Under the pieces are notes generated by a model, which made no database searches, was not told the origin of the DNA, and saw only the letters and a list, made by a program, of their open reading frames with translations. This document shows positions 43,405-52,285 of a stretch of DNA of 64,000 nucleotides, piece after piece; the first letter of the stretch is position 1; every line of letters starts with the position of its first letter. Position numbers and translations under genes: made by a program. The stretch covers positions 1-64,000 of the forward strand of contig NZ_JBLBVL010000011.1 of the NCBI RefSeq assembly GCF_047250365.1, read 5' to 3'. The stretch is from Thaumasiovibrio sp047250365 (GTDB lineage Bacteria; Pseudomonadota; Gammaproteobacteria; Enterobacterales; Vibrionaceae).

Positions 43405-43432
43405 ACGCAAACGTTCCGCGCAAACGTTTGCG
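43405..43432. promoter_or_regulatory. LacI-family (CytR/PurR-like) operators upstream of nupC
   Basis: ACGCAAACGTT (43405-43415) is followed by the perfect palindrome CGCAAACGTTTGCG (43419-43432). The palindrome equals the core of the PurR consensus (ACGCAAACGTTTGCGT) as I know it, and CytR recognises related GCAA/TTGC half-sites next to CRP sites. Confidence 0.6.
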
Positions 43433-43453
43433 AGAAATATAGAGCAAGAACAT

Positions 43454-44224
43454 TCACACAGCAAATAATTGCGCACTCGTTCGATAGAGAACAGGCATCA
43501 ATTCCTCTTTACTCTGCCCTTTTAATTGGGCCAGCTCGGACAATATAGCAGGCAAGTGACGTGGGTGGTTAGGCGCTCCTTGTTGACCATAAAGCGGCAT
43601 ATCGGGTGCATCCGTTTCAAGCACCATCGATTCAATCGGAATTTTACTTATCGCATCACGGGTTTTCGCTGCTCGCGGATAAGTTATGGTGCCACCTACA
43701 CCTAGCTTTAATCCTAGATCGATCAACTGGCACGCTTGCTGATAACTACCGCTGAACGCATGATAGACCCCACCATACTTAGACGGCGTATTTTTTAACT
43801 GTCGAACAAGTTCATTAAACGCTTTACGACAGTGCAAAATAACAGGCAATTGGCATTGATCCGCCAGCATCAATTGATACTCAAGAGCCTCATGTTGCCG
43901 ATGGCGTAAGTCTGCCGAGGTCGCTGCAACAAAATCCAGACCACACTCGCCGATAGCAACACATTGAGCGCCACGTATCGCTAAGGCATGGGTCAATTGC
44001 TCTATCACATCATGCGGCTGCTGGGCTAAAAATACGGGATGTACCCCCAGCGCAAAGTAGATCTGGGGATACTGCTCGGCTAACTGAGCGAGGCGCAGCC
44101 AGTTTTGCTGACCAATTGCGGGGATGATGATTTTCTCCACGCCCACCTGTGACGCTAGCGCTATCTGCTTCTCAATATCAGAGAAAACGGCAAAATCTAA
44201 ATGACAGTGGGTGTCAATCAACAC
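43454..44224 (-). CDS. yjjV: TatD-family metal-dependent deoxyribonuclease (YjjV-like)
   Basis: A 256-residue TIM-barrel metal hydrolase of the TatD family. Metal ligands are His6 and His8 in DTHCHLDF, the Glu in AIGECGLDF, His in VILHCRKAF, His in VYHAFSGSYQ and Asp in LETDAPDMPL. The LETDAPD and GECGLD motifs fit the YjjV branch. Members are 3'-5' DNA exonucleases or D-aminoacyl-tRNA-related hydrolases. It lies upstream of the nucleoside transporter, which has its own control region, and downstream of prfC, from which it is separated by a terminator. Confidence 0.93.
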   Translation of the reverse strand: MLIDTHCHLDFAVFSDIEKQIALASQVGVEKIIIPAIGQQNWLRLAQLAEQYPQIYFALGVHPVFLAQQPHDVIEQLTHALAIRGAQCVAIGECGLDFVAATSADLRHRQHEALEYQLMLADQCQLPVILHCRKAFNELVRQLKNTPSKYGGVYHAFSGSYQQACQLIDLGLKLGVGGTITYPRAAKTRDAISKIPIESMVLETDAPDMPLYGQQGAPNHPRHLPAILSELAQLKGQSKEELMPVLYRTSAQLFAV

Positions 44225-44287
44225 CTTGAGCCCTCACTCGTCAACACTTACTGACTTATAATTTAGTCCAACTTACTCATGATATGA

Positions 44288-44314
44288 AAAGAGTCACCCA
44301 AAGGGTGACTCTTT
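44288..44314. terminator. Terminator after prfC
   Basis: Stem AAAGAGTCACCC/GGGTGACTCTTT with AAA loop, 23 bp after the prfC stop on the minus strand. Confidence 0.88.
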
Positions 44315-44336
44315 CGACATTTAAACGCTATTGTGA

Positions 44337-45920
44337 TTAGTGCTCGCGAGTCGCACGGAAGTTAACCTCAGGGAAGCGCTCAGAAGCCAAGTTCAAGTTA
44401 ACCATGGTCGGTGCAATATAAGTTAGGTTGTCGCCACCATCCAACGCAAGGTTAGATTGGTTTTTACGCTGAAACTCATCCAGTTTCTTAGCATCGCCAC
44501 ACTCTACCCAACGTGCTGTTGCAACGTTTACGCCTTCATATATGGCTTCCACGTTGTATTCAGCTTTAAGACGCGCAACAACAACATCGAACTGAAGAAC
44601 ACCCACCGCGCCAACAATCAAGTCGTTGTTTTGTAGTGGACGGAACACCTGTACTGCTCCCTCTTCAGACAACTGCACTAAACCTTTCAATAGCTGCTTT
44701 TGCTTTAGTGGGTCACGAAGGCGAATACGGCGGAACAATTCCGGTGCAAAGTTAGGAATACCGGCAAACTTCAAGCTTTCACCTTGAGTAAACGTATCAC
44801 CAATTTGAATCGTGCCGTGGTTATGCAGACCGATAATATCCCCTGCATACGCATTGTCTGCGCGTGAGCGGTCGCCAGCCATGAAGGTCACCGCATCTGA
44901 AATACTCACTTGCTTACCTAAGCGGACATGATTCATTTTCATGCCTTGCTTATACGTACCGGAAACAATACGCATGAATGCAATACGGTCACGGTGCTTT
45001 GGATCCATGTTGGCTTGAATTTTAAACACAAAGCCAGAGAACTTCTCTTCGCTCGCCTCAACATCACGCTCATTCGCTTGGCGAGTTTGTGGCGCTGGTG
45101 CCCACTTAGTCAAACCATCTAGCATATGGTCAACACCAAAGTTGCCCAATGCCGTACCGAAGTAGACCGGTGTTAGCTCACCCGCAAGGAAAAGATCTAA
45201 ATCAAACTCTGGGCAAGCTCCCATAACGAGTTCAAGCTCTTCACGCACACTTTCGGCAAGATCTTCTCCCACTGCAACATCAAGCTCAGGGTTATCTAAA
45301 CCTTTAATGATACGTACTTCTTGAATTTCATGGCCATGGCCCGACTCATACAAAATCGTCTCGTCACGGTGAATATGGTAAACACCTTTAAACTCTTTAC
45401 CGCAGCCAATCGGCCATGAGATTGGCGCACATGCCATTCCCAACTCACTTTCTACTTCATCCAACACTTCCATTGGATCACGGACATCGCGGTCAAGTTT
45501 GTTCATAAAGGTAACGATCGGCGTGTCACGCAAACGGGTGACTTCCATCAGTTTACGCGTTCGATCCTCGACACCTTTTGCTGCATCGATCACCATCAGG
45601 CAAGAGTCGACAGCGGTTAGCGTACGGTAAGTATCTTCCGAGAAATCTTCGTGTCCCGGGGTATCGAGTAGGTTGACCAAACAATTATTGTAAGGGAACT
45701 GCATCACCGAGGTGGTCACCGAGATACCACGCTCTTTTTCCATTTCCATCCAGTCAGATTTTGCATGCTGGTTAGAACCACGGCCTTTAACGGTACCGGC
45801 TTTTTGGATCGCGTTTCCGAATAACAGTACTTTTTCAGTAATGGTGGTTTTACCCGCATCGGGGTGCGAGATAATGGCAAACGTACGTCGCTTATTGACG
45901 TGTTGCAGGAACTCTGACAT
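44337..45920 (-). CDS. prfC: Peptide chain release factor 3 (RF3)
   Basis: Translational GTPase of 527 residues that removes RF1/RF2 from ribosomes after peptide release. The G1 motif is SHPDAGKTT near residue 20, G2/Switch I covers MEKERGISVTTSVMQFP, G3 is LLDTPGHEDFSEDTYR and G4 is TFMNKLDRD. Domains II and III follow (MNHVRLGKQVSISDAVTFM, EGAVQVFRPLQNNDLIVGAVGVLQF). ATG 45920 (MSEFLQHVNKRRTFAIISH) gives the usual RF3 N-terminus; the frame upstream to 45977 has no support. It is transcribed in the same direction as rimI and holD upstream. Confidence 0.97.
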   Translation of the reverse strand: MSEFLQHVNKRRTFAIISHPDAGKTTITEKVLLFGNAIQKAGTVKGRGSNQHAKSDWMEMEKERGISVTTSVMQFPYNNCLVNLLDTPGHEDFSEDTYRTLTAVDSCLMVIDAAKGVEDRTRKLMEVTRLRDTPIVTFMNKLDRDVRDPMEVLDEVESELGMACAPISWPIGCGKEFKGVYHIHRDETILYESGHGHEIQEVRIIKGLDNPELDVAVGEDLAESVREELELVMGACPEFDLDLFLAGELTPVYFGTALGNFGVDHMLDGLTKWAPAPQTRQANERDVEASEEKFSGFVFKIQANMDPKHRDRIAFMRIVSGTYKQGMKMNHVRLGKQVSISDAVTFMAGDRSRADNAYAGDIIGLHNHGTIQIGDTFTQGESLKFAGIPNFAPELFRRIRLRDPLKQKQLLKGLVQLSEEGAVQVFRPLQNNDLIVGAVGVLQFDVVVARLKAEYNVEAIYEGVNVATARWVECGDAKKLDEFQRKNQSNLALDGGDNLTYIAPTMVNLNLASERFPEVNFRATREH

Positions 45921-46053
45921 GGACTTTTCTTCTTGGTTAAGTATGACCACGACGGTATCGTGGCTGGGCGAATTCAACGATTGGGCGCTATTTTCGCTGA
46001 ATTTAGCGCCAGACTCAAATTAGAATTCGCTTCACCAGCAAGATGTGCGCTTT

Positions 46054-46512
46054 TTAGCTAAAGGGATTATCGATAAAACAGGTCATAACCAGTGCATCTT
46101 CACGACCATTTTTACCTGGATAATAGTCGGCGCGACGGTTTATTTCGTTGAAGCCGAGCTTTTCATAGAGGTGATAAGCGGCAAGGTTTGACGCTCGAAC
46201 TTCTAGCCATGCTTCTTCACCACCAAGTGCTTCGCTTTCATCAAGAAACGCACGTACCAGTTCAGAGCCATAGCCTTTGCCTTGGTGTGTTGGTGCCACA
46301 GCCACGTTTAACAAGGTTGCTTCACCCGCGACGTGCTGCGCATAAAAATACCCCACCAATTCGCCATCAACGACAAGACCGCGATTAAAACCAATTTTAG
46401 CTGGGGCTTTGCGAATCATCGCCTCAGACCATGGGTAGGCATGCGCTTGTTGCTCAATCGCCCATACGCAATCTAAATCAACACTTTCCAGAGGGACAAT
46501 ACTACTTTTCAT
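46054..46512 (-). CDS. rimI: Ribosomal protein S18-alanine N-acetyltransferase RimI
   Basis: GNAT acetyltransferase of 152 residues that acetylates the N-terminal Ala of ribosomal protein S18. The acetyl-CoA loop is VAPTHQGKGYGSELVRAFL, with conserved AGEATLLNVAV before it and ASNLAAYHLYEKLGFNEI after it. The start ATG at 46512 overlaps the end of holD by 11 bp, the arrangement typical of holD-rimI in gammaproteobacteria. The C-terminal DALVMTCFI is also usual for RimI. Confidence 0.95.
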   Translation of the reverse strand: MKSSIVPLESVDLDCVWAIEQQAHAYPWSEAMIRKAPAKIGFNRGLVVDGELVGYFYAQHVAGEATLLNVAVAPTHQGKGYGSELVRAFLDESEALGGEEAWLEVRASNLAAYHLYEKLGFNEINRRADYYPGKNGREDALVMTCFIDNPFS

Positions 46513-46903
46513 AACCACATATCTGTTGCCAAAGTTGCTTTTTATGCGCAGGCTGTTGAGCCATTTGCGCCAAAGAGACCGATGTAAGCACATTCACGCC
46601 AGCTGGCGCCGTTCCACTACACCCTGCAAACCAGCACCACGTTAACTGATGCTCACCCAATTGCTCGAGTGCTTGGCTACTGAGTTGTAGTGCCTGCTCT
46701 GGTGACAGTTTCATGCTCGCCAAAATACGCCCAAACAACCATCCGTCATGCTCATTCAATGGTTCATCACAGACAAATAGCAACCGACATGACGCGGGTA
46801 GGTCAATCAATGTCGGTCGATATTGAGAATAGTAATGCGGATGGCGGAGCTGCCAGCGTTGTAACCCCATCGCTGTTAATCGCTGATCTGCCGTTAACGT
46901 CAT
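46502..46903 (-). CDS. holD: DNA polymerase III psi subunit HolD
   Basis: A 133-residue protein matching HolD, the psi subunit that links the clamp loader to chi/SSB. The start resembles other HolD proteins (LTAMGLQRWQLRHPHYY, compare LLAMGIxQWxLRRP) and the middle contains CRLLFVCDEPL. The region from RILASMKLSPEQAL to LTWCWFAGC fits the psi core that binds chi. It overlaps rimI, supporting the identification, although psi is poorly conserved. Confidence 0.88.
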   Translation of the reverse strand: MTLTADQRLTAMGLQRWQLRHPHYYSQYRPTLIDLPASCRLLFVCDEPLNEHDGWLFGRILASMKLSPEQALQLSSQALEQLGEHQLTWCWFAGCSGTAPAGVNVLTSVSLAQMAQQPAHKKQLWQQICGYEK

Positions 46904-46971
46904 CGCTGCCTCTTTAGCTAAAATTAGAGCGCGATACTACTCCGCCCAGTCTCTGCTGACAACCATCCTGC

Positions 46972-47475
46972 CTACAACTGATTAAATTCATCGCTGTATT
47001 CAATTCGGCCTTGACGCTGCTTTAATTCGCCAGCATTAAGTTCACAGATCATAAAACAGTCGTCGGGAACTGGCCAGCGACAGCTAAATCCATGCGCAGA
47101 TGCCGTTTCGAACCCCATAGAACGGTAATGCTTGGGATCACCTAGCACGGCAACAACGGGATAGCCAAGCTCCGACAATGAAGCAAAAGACTCACGCATT
47201 AATGCGGATGCAACGCCCTGACCTTGATACTCGGGAGAGACCGCCAACGGGGCCAACCCTTGCCAATTCGACTCTTCACCATCGACTTGCAAAGGGCTAA
47301 ATAAGATATAACCAATCACTGCGCCTTCATCGTCGCATGCGACAAAAGAGAGGGTGCGTTTGCCGTTTTCACGCAGAGCCATCACCAAGTTAGCTTCTGC
47401 CTCTGAAGGAAATGCCTCCTTCAATAGGGCATCAACGCCGAAAGTGTCAGTCGGGTTTTCAGTTCTGATCAACAT
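46972..47475 (-). CDS. yhbS: GNAT-family N-acetyltransferase (YhbS-like)
   Basis: A 167-residue GNAT acetyltransferase. The acetyl-CoA-binding part LAPLAVSPEYQGQGVASALM, the upstream VIGYILFSPLQV strand and the later VLGDPKHYRSMGFETA are typical of the YhbS branch. ATG 47475 is preferred because it follows the ubiT reading frame with a 17-bp overlap; the longer frame starts inside ubiT. The gene order ubiT(yhbT)-yhbS matches E. coli, where they are adjacent. The acceptor substrate is unknown. Confidence 0.88.
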   Translation of the reverse strand: MLIRTENPTDTFGVDALLKEAFPSEAEANLVMALRENGKRTLSFVACDDEGAVIGYILFSPLQVDGEESNWQGLAPLAVSPEYQGQGVASALMRESFASLSELGYPVVAVLGDPKHYRSMGFETASAHGFSCRWPVPDDCFMICELNAGELKQRQGRIEYSDEFNQL

Positions 47476-47977
47476 GCTGTACCTCGGCTCCGGCAGATAG
47501 GCCCGCTTCAATAAAATCGGCAAACTTAGATAAAGCCCCTAGCAAAGGTGCTGGCAATGCCGACCAGTCGATGCCATCCATCAAATTCTTCACTTCTAAA
47601 CCGAGTTCAGTATCGCCTTCTATGTTTAATCGACGCTGGAAAAAGAGTGTATCGGGGTCTTCTCGCCGTGCAGCAATCAAAATAAGATCATTGGCATCAG
47701 CACTAAAACTCGCGTCAACGCGTTCACACGCTTGAGCCACAACCAAGCTATCATCGTCAAAACTGATAAACGCTTCCAGCGCCAAATCGGTAACGCTAAT
47801 ACGCAACCAACGATGGCGCAAAAATTCAAACTCGCCATCATCTAGCGCTTCACGACACACAGTTTTTAATGTGTTCAGCAATAACGCCCGTTTAACGGAG
47901 AATGGAGTCAACTTGGCGGGAAAACGCAACCAACTTGGGCCCTGAGTAACCAAATTATGGTGTAACTGACGAATCAC
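47459..47977 (-). CDS. ubiT: Ubiquinone biosynthesis accessory factor UbiT (SCP2 domain)
   Basis: A 172-residue SCP2-type lipid-binding protein. The N-terminal helix-rich part (PFSVKRALLLNTLKTVCREALDDGEFEFLRHR) is followed by the SCP2 fold (VTDLALEAFISFDDDSL, ANDLILIAARREDPDTLFFQRRL, GDTELGLEVKNLMDGID). This is the YhbT/UbiT pattern; UbiT assists the oxygen-independent ubiquinone pathway with UbiU and UbiV, whose genes lie nearby at 50360-52227. It overlaps yhbS by 17 bp. The upstream region is shared with the divergent GGDEF/EAL gene. Confidence 0.92.
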   Translation of the reverse strand: MIRQLHHNLVTQGPSWLRFPAKLTPFSVKRALLLNTLKTVCREALDDGEFEFLRHRWLRISVTDLALEAFISFDDDSLVVAQACERVDASFSADANDLILIAARREDPDTLFFQRRLNIEGDTELGLEVKNLMDGIDWSALPAPLLGALSKFADFIEAGLSAGAEVQHVDQN

Positions 47978-48172
47978 AATTGCTCCTAAAAATAACGAGA
48001 CATTAAATGCAAGCGTAACGGCTTTCTTGCATTAATTACACAGGTTTATATCAAAAAACAGACAAATATTATCTCTTCATCATCCCCGTTGACTGAATTG
48101 GGTATTGCTATCAATAACAATATCGATAAAGTGTCGATATCTCCTTTTTCCAACACAATAATGATGTAGTGC

Positions 48173-50209
48173 ATGCCTTCAGAACAACTTGCTCACTGGT
48201 TTCCTTTATTGACAGATAACAGCCCGTTTCTGTTTGCGGTTCTTGATAACAACCATAATTATCAGCTAGTTAATAGCCGCTACAGTGAGATCAGTGGCTA
48301 TAGTCGCGAAGAGCTAATTGGTAAAAGTGATCGCCATGCTCTTGGCGAACACTACTACCAATCCCTCGCCCCTTATTATGATCGCGCGCTACAAGGCGAA
48401 CGAGTTGAAACTGAAATCACCTTTAAAAGCAGCCACAGTGAAGTCAGTTACTATTTCAGCATTTCTGCAATACAGCCCCCAGAACGCAGTTCTCCATCTA
48501 TTGTGCTGCATGGCGTTGATTCATCTGAACGACAAATATTGGTCAGCTCACTCGAAGAAGCTGAAAACCAGATCAAGGTGCTGACTCAGCTCTCATCCGA
48601 TGGGATCTGTTTTATCGACAATAAACATATTTTACGGGCTAACCAGCGAGCCGCTCAACTGCTTGGTTTTAAAAGCATTAATGACATTCAAGGGCGAGAT
48701 CTGAGCCGCCTTTTATTAGATTTACATCAGCACAAAATACTTGGTAGTCAGATTAACCAACTAAAAACTGGCGAAACTTTACTGTGCCAAACCTCTCCTC
48801 ATGTTAAAAAGCAGCGTTTACTCAAAATCACCTCAAGCTCTACCACCTTGCTCGGCTCGCAAGCACAAGTTATTCAGATCCGTGAATGCCCAACGTCTCA
48901 ACTGAAACAGAAAGCATCGCCGATTATCTCTCACAATAGCAATGATCCACTAACAGGGCTGACTAATCGCCACAGTTTCAGCCAACAATTAGAACAGTTA
49001 ATTGCAAAAAAACAGCCGCTTAGCATTCTCTATGTGGATATTGATAACTTTAAGAACATTAATGACTCCCTTGGTCATCATATTGGCGATCGAGTTCTCA
49101 AAGAGGTCGCAACCCGCTTAGAAAAAATCATTCCAGCCAGTGCTGTGCTCGGTCATTTAGGCGGCGACGAATTTGGCATCATTGTGCGCTCTTCAGAACA
49201 TGAGCAAGCCGCACAACAGTTATCACGCGAAGTCATTAATCTCATTAACTCTCCTTTTGACCTACTCCATTTCAGCAAACACCTTGCTTGCTCTATTGGC
49301 ATAGTGCAGTACCCCGTTCACGGTAAAGATGCTCGCGCCCTGATGCAAAATGCAGACACCGCCATGTACGAAGCAAAACAACGGGGCCGTAACCGCTATG
49401 TCTGTTTTGATATGCAAATGAGCCGAGAAGCACGAATTCGGCTGTGGCTAGAAATAGAACTACAAAAAGCCATTAAGAATCGTGCTCTTGAAGTATGGTA
49501 TCAACCTAAGGTTGATACCCGTAGCCTCACTATCTGTGGTGCAGAAGCCCTTGTACGTTGGAAGCACCCGGTGGAGGGGTATATCAGCCCAGGGCAGTTT
49601 ATTCCGGTAGCAGAGCGCTCAGGTTTGATTGAACAATTAGGTTTACTTGTCATGCGTGATGTTTTCAGCGCAGTTAAAAACTGGCGCCGCAATAATATCC
49701 TCCCGGGTCGAATTGCCATAAACCTCTCCCCTCAGCAGTTCAGCAACCCAAACCTGCTGCGTGATGTAGAGCGCTTACTCAAACAAGAAAAAATCAATCC
49801 CAATGATATTACCTTTGAGCTCACTGAAAGTGCCGTCATGAGCGACAGTGAACATGCCATTCAAATGTTACAAGCTATCAAAAAGTTTGGTATTGCCTTA
49901 TCTATTGATGACTTTGGCACTGGCTACTCGTCGTTAGCTTACCTGACACGTTTCCCTTTAGATGAACTGAAAATTGATCGGGCGTTTATCCATGATTTAG
50001 ATACCTATCCAAAGCAAGCAACGCTAATCGAAAGCATTATCCACCTAGGTAAATCGATGGATATGCAGATTGTCGCTGAAGGGGTTGAAACACAAGAACA
50101 GGCTGCGCTATTAGCTAATCTCCAGTGTCACGCCATTCAAGGCTTCTACTTTTACAAACCAATGCCCGCTTCTGAGTTTGAAACGCTGCTGCTAAATCAG
50201 CATGGCTAA
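48173..50209 (+). CDS. rocS: PAS-PAS-GGDEF-EAL c-di-GMP signalling protein (RocS-like)
   Basis: A 678-residue cytoplasmic signalling enzyme. Two PAS-like sensor domains (about residues 12-125, with NSRYSEISGYSREELIGKS, and 133-240, with ANQRAAQLLGF) precede a diguanylate-cyclase domain with an intact GGDEF motif at 330-334 and a phosphodiesterase domain with intact EAL at 457-459, plus the downstream DDFGTGYSSL. In dual proteins of this kind the EAL activity often dominates. Position between ubiT and ubiUV matches V. cholerae RocS (VC0653) as I recall, which reduces c-di-GMP and affects rugosity and motility. No membrane segments are present. Haem or flavin binding by the PAS domains cannot be judged. 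Confidence 0.9.
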   Translation: MPSEQLAHWFPLLTDNSPFLFAVLDNNHNYQLVNSRYSEISGYSREELIGKSDRHALGEHYYQSLAPYYDRALQGERVETEITFKSSHSEVSYYFSISAIQPPERSSPSIVLHGVDSSERQILVSSLEEAENQIKVLTQLSSDGICFIDNKHILRANQRAAQLLGFKSINDIQGRDLSRLLLDLHQHKILGSQINQLKTGETLLCQTSPHVKKQRLLKITSSSTTLLGSQAQVIQIRECPTSQLKQKASPIISHNSNDPLTGLTNRHSFSQQLEQLIAKKQPLSILYVDIDNFKNINDSLGHHIGDRVLKEVATRLEKIIPASAVLGHLGGDEFGIIVRSSEHEQAAQQLSREVINLINSPFDLLHFSKHLACSIGIVQYPVHGKDARALMQNADTAMYEAKQRGRNRYVCFDMQMSREARIRLWLEIELQKAIKNRALEVWYQPKVDTRSLTICGAEALVRWKHPVEGYISPGQFIPVAERSGLIEQLGLLVMRDVFSAVKNWRRNNILPGRIAINLSPQQFSNPNLLRDVERLLKQEKINPNDITFELTESAVMSDSEHAIQMLQAIKKFGIALSIDDFGTGYSSLAYLTRFPLDELKIDRAFIHDLDTYPKQATLIESIIHLGKSMDMQIVAEGVETQEQAALLANLQCHAIQGFYFYKPMPASEFETLLLNQHG

Positions 50210-50285
50210 CCACATTGAGGGTAAAAAAAGTGCGCGACTCCCCTCTCACACTATGATGACAAAATAGGGTCTAATTGACAAAAAA

Positions 50286-50299
50286 CTGTTATAAATCAA
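50286..50299. promoter_or_regulatory. Possible FNR-type site upstream of ubiU
   Basis: CTGTT-ATAA-ATCAA matches the FNR consensus TTGAT-N4-ATCAA at 8 of 10 positions, with one perfect half-site, 61 bp before the ubiU start. Plausible because the ubiUV pathway works without oxygen. Confidence 0.4.
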
Positions 50300-50359
50300 T
50301 CTTTACTCATAAAAGGTAATTTACCATCCGGTAACAATGCAGTAACAGGATGTTGATAA

Positions 50360-51355
50360 ATGGAACTACTCTGCCCAGCCGGTAATCTACCCGCATTGAA
50401 AACAGCCGTCGATAACGGTGCCGATGCGGTATATATCGGTTTTAAAGATAATACGAATGCCCGCCATTTTGCTGGACTCAACTTTTCAGGTCGTAAACTG
50501 GAAAAAGCCGTGCAATACATTCGCGATCATCAGCGTAAACTGCATGTGGCTTTAAACACGTTTGCTCATCCAGATGGTTTTAGCCGTTGGACGGCTGCAG
50601 TAGATAATGCTGTCGCGATGGGAGTCGATGCGCTTATCGTCGCTGACATTGGCTTACTGGGTTATGCCGCTGAACGCTATCCCGATCTTGAGTTGCACCT
50701 ATCTGTGCAAGCATCCGCCACAAATAGTGCTGCTATCGATTATTACCACACCCAGTTCAATGTTAAGCGCGTTGTTCTGCCTCGGGTCTTATCTATCCAT
50801 CAGGTGAAACAACTCGCACGAACAACAGACGTTGAACTAGAGGTATTTGCTTTTGGAAGTCTATGTATTATGGCGGAAGGACGTTGCTATCTCTCCTCCT
50901 ACTTGACGGGAGAGTCCCCTAACACAGTAGGCGCTTGTTCACCGGCCAAATATGTTCGCTGGAAAGAGACGGATAACGGCATGGAAACTCGCCTTAATAA
51001 TATCTTGATTGATCGTTATCAACATGGCGAAACTGCTGGCTACCCCACGCTATGCAAAGGGCGTTTTCAAACAGGCGATAAGTGTTACCACGCGCTGGAG
51101 GAGCCGACTAGTTTAAATACCTTGTCTATCCTGCCAGAGTTATTCGCCGCTAATATTGCATCAGTAAAAATTGAGGGGCGTCAGCGCAGTCCTGCCTACG
51201 TTGAACAAGTTACCCGCACTTGGCGTGCCGCGATCGACAGTTATCAGCGCGACCCAACCCAATATACGGTTGATCCCGCTTGGAATCAGGCATTAGACAA
51301 AATTTCAGAAGGTAGTCAAACCACACTCGGTGCTTACCATCGTCATTGGCAATAG
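50360..51355 (+). CDS. ubiU: O2-independent ubiquinone hydroxylation factor UbiU (U32 family)
   Basis: A 331-residue protein of the U32 peptidase-like family, matching UbiU (YhbU). It begins ELLCPAGNLPALKTAVDNGADAVYIG and has four Cys that fit the [4Fe-4S] ligands of E. coli UbiU: Cys169 and Cys176 (GSLCIMAEGRCYL), Cys193 (VGACSPAK) and Cys232 (YPTLCKGRF). With UbiV it forms a heterodimer that hydroxylates the ubiquinone ring under anaerobic conditions, using prephenate as the oxygen donor in the model known to me. ubiV starts 8 bp after its stop. Confidence 0.95.
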   Translation: MELLCPAGNLPALKTAVDNGADAVYIGFKDNTNARHFAGLNFSGRKLEKAVQYIRDHQRKLHVALNTFAHPDGFSRWTAAVDNAVAMGVDALIVADIGLLGYAAERYPDLELHLSVQASATNSAAIDYYHTQFNVKRVVLPRVLSIHQVKQLARTTDVELEVFAFGSLCIMAEGRCYLSSYLTGESPNTVGACSPAKYVRWKETDNGMETRLNNILIDRYQHGETAGYPTLCKGRFQTGDKCYHALEEPTSLNTLSILPELFAANIASVKIEGRQRSPAYVEQVTRTWRAAIDSYQRDPTQYTVDPAWNQALDKISEGSQTTLGAYHRHWQ

Positions 51356-51363
51356 GAGAGAGC

Positions 51364-52227
51364 ATGCAATACGCGCTTGGGCCAATCCTCTACTTTTGGC
51401 CACAAATTAATATTGAAACTTTTTATCAACAAGCGGCTGCCAGTCAGGCAGATATCATCTATTTAGGCGAGACCGTTTGCTCAAAACGTCGCGAGGTAAA
51501 ACCACAAGACTGGCTAAACATCGCTCGTATGCTCGCTGATAACGGCAAACAAGTTGTGCTATCGACCATGGCCCTGCTTGAAGCTCAGAGTGAAATAAAA
51601 GTACTTAAACGGTATATCGATAATGGCGAGTTTGCGATTGAAGCAAACGATATTAGCGGAATAGGCCTTGCCGCTCAGGCACGTATTCCCTTCATTGTCG
51701 GTCCGGCAATCAACACCTATAACGCCTTAACCCTCAAAATCTTTGCGAAACAGGGGATGATCCGCTGGTGTATGCCTGTCGAACTATCCCGTGAGTGGCT
51801 CGTCAATATCCTTAATCAGTGTGACGAGTTAGGCATTCGTGATCAATTCAAGACAGAAGTCTTTGGCTATGGTTACTTACCGCTCGCTTACTCTGCACGT
51901 TGCTTTACTGCTCGAGCCGAAAATCGCAGCAAAGATGATTGCCAAACTTGCTGTATTCATCACCCTAACGGCATCCCTGTCAGCAGTCAGGAAGGTGAGG
52001 CTGTATTTACCCTGAATGGGATTCAAACCCAATCAGGCTATTGTTACAACCTTCAAAATGATCTTCCAACCATGCAGGGGTTAGTCGATGTCGTGCGTCT
52101 CTCACCTTTAGGCCTAGATACACTGGATACGCTCGCTGAATTCAAGGCAGGACAATCCACCACACTGCAACAAGTGGATTGCAACGGCTACTGGCACCGA
52201 CTCGCGGGTATTGTTCAGCGCCCATAA
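51364..52227 (+). CDS. ubiV: O2-independent ubiquinone hydroxylation factor UbiV (U32 family)
   Basis: A 287-residue U32-family partner of UbiU. Cysteines expected to hold its [4Fe-4S] cluster are in place: Cys39 (LGETVCSKRREVK), Cys180 (YSARCFTAR), Cys193 and Cys196/197 (KDDCQTCCIHHPNG), in line with E. coli positions. ATG 51364 is preferred over 51346 because AGGAGAG lies upstream and the shorter form starts like YhbV (MQYALGPILYFWP). It forms an operon with ubiU and ends before a hairpin shared with the convergent pilU gene. Confidence 0.95.
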   Translation: MQYALGPILYFWPQINIETFYQQAAASQADIIYLGETVCSKRREVKPQDWLNIARMLADNGKQVVLSTMALLEAQSEIKVLKRYIDNGEFAIEANDISGIGLAAQARIPFIVGPAINTYNALTLKIFAKQGMIRWCMPVELSREWLVNILNQCDELGIRDQFKTEVFGYGYLPLAYSARCFTARAENRSKDDCQTCCIHHPNGIPVSSQEGEAVFTLNGIQTQSGYCYNLQNDLPTMQGLVDVVRLSPLGLDTLDTLAEFKAGQSTTLQQVDCNGYWHRLAGIVQRP

Positions 52228-52233
52228 ACACCA

Positions 52234-52260
52234 CTGCCCCTTAGGTAGGCTAAGGGGCAG
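52234..52260. terminator. Hairpin between ubiV and pilU
   Basis: CTGCCCCTTAG-GTAGG-CTAAGGGGCAG, an 11-bp perfect stem directly after ubiV; the T tract is weak, so it may be a less efficient or bidirectional terminator. Confidence 0.7.
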
Positions 52261-52285
52261 TAACGGTTTCAGTTGTTAACGTCGA

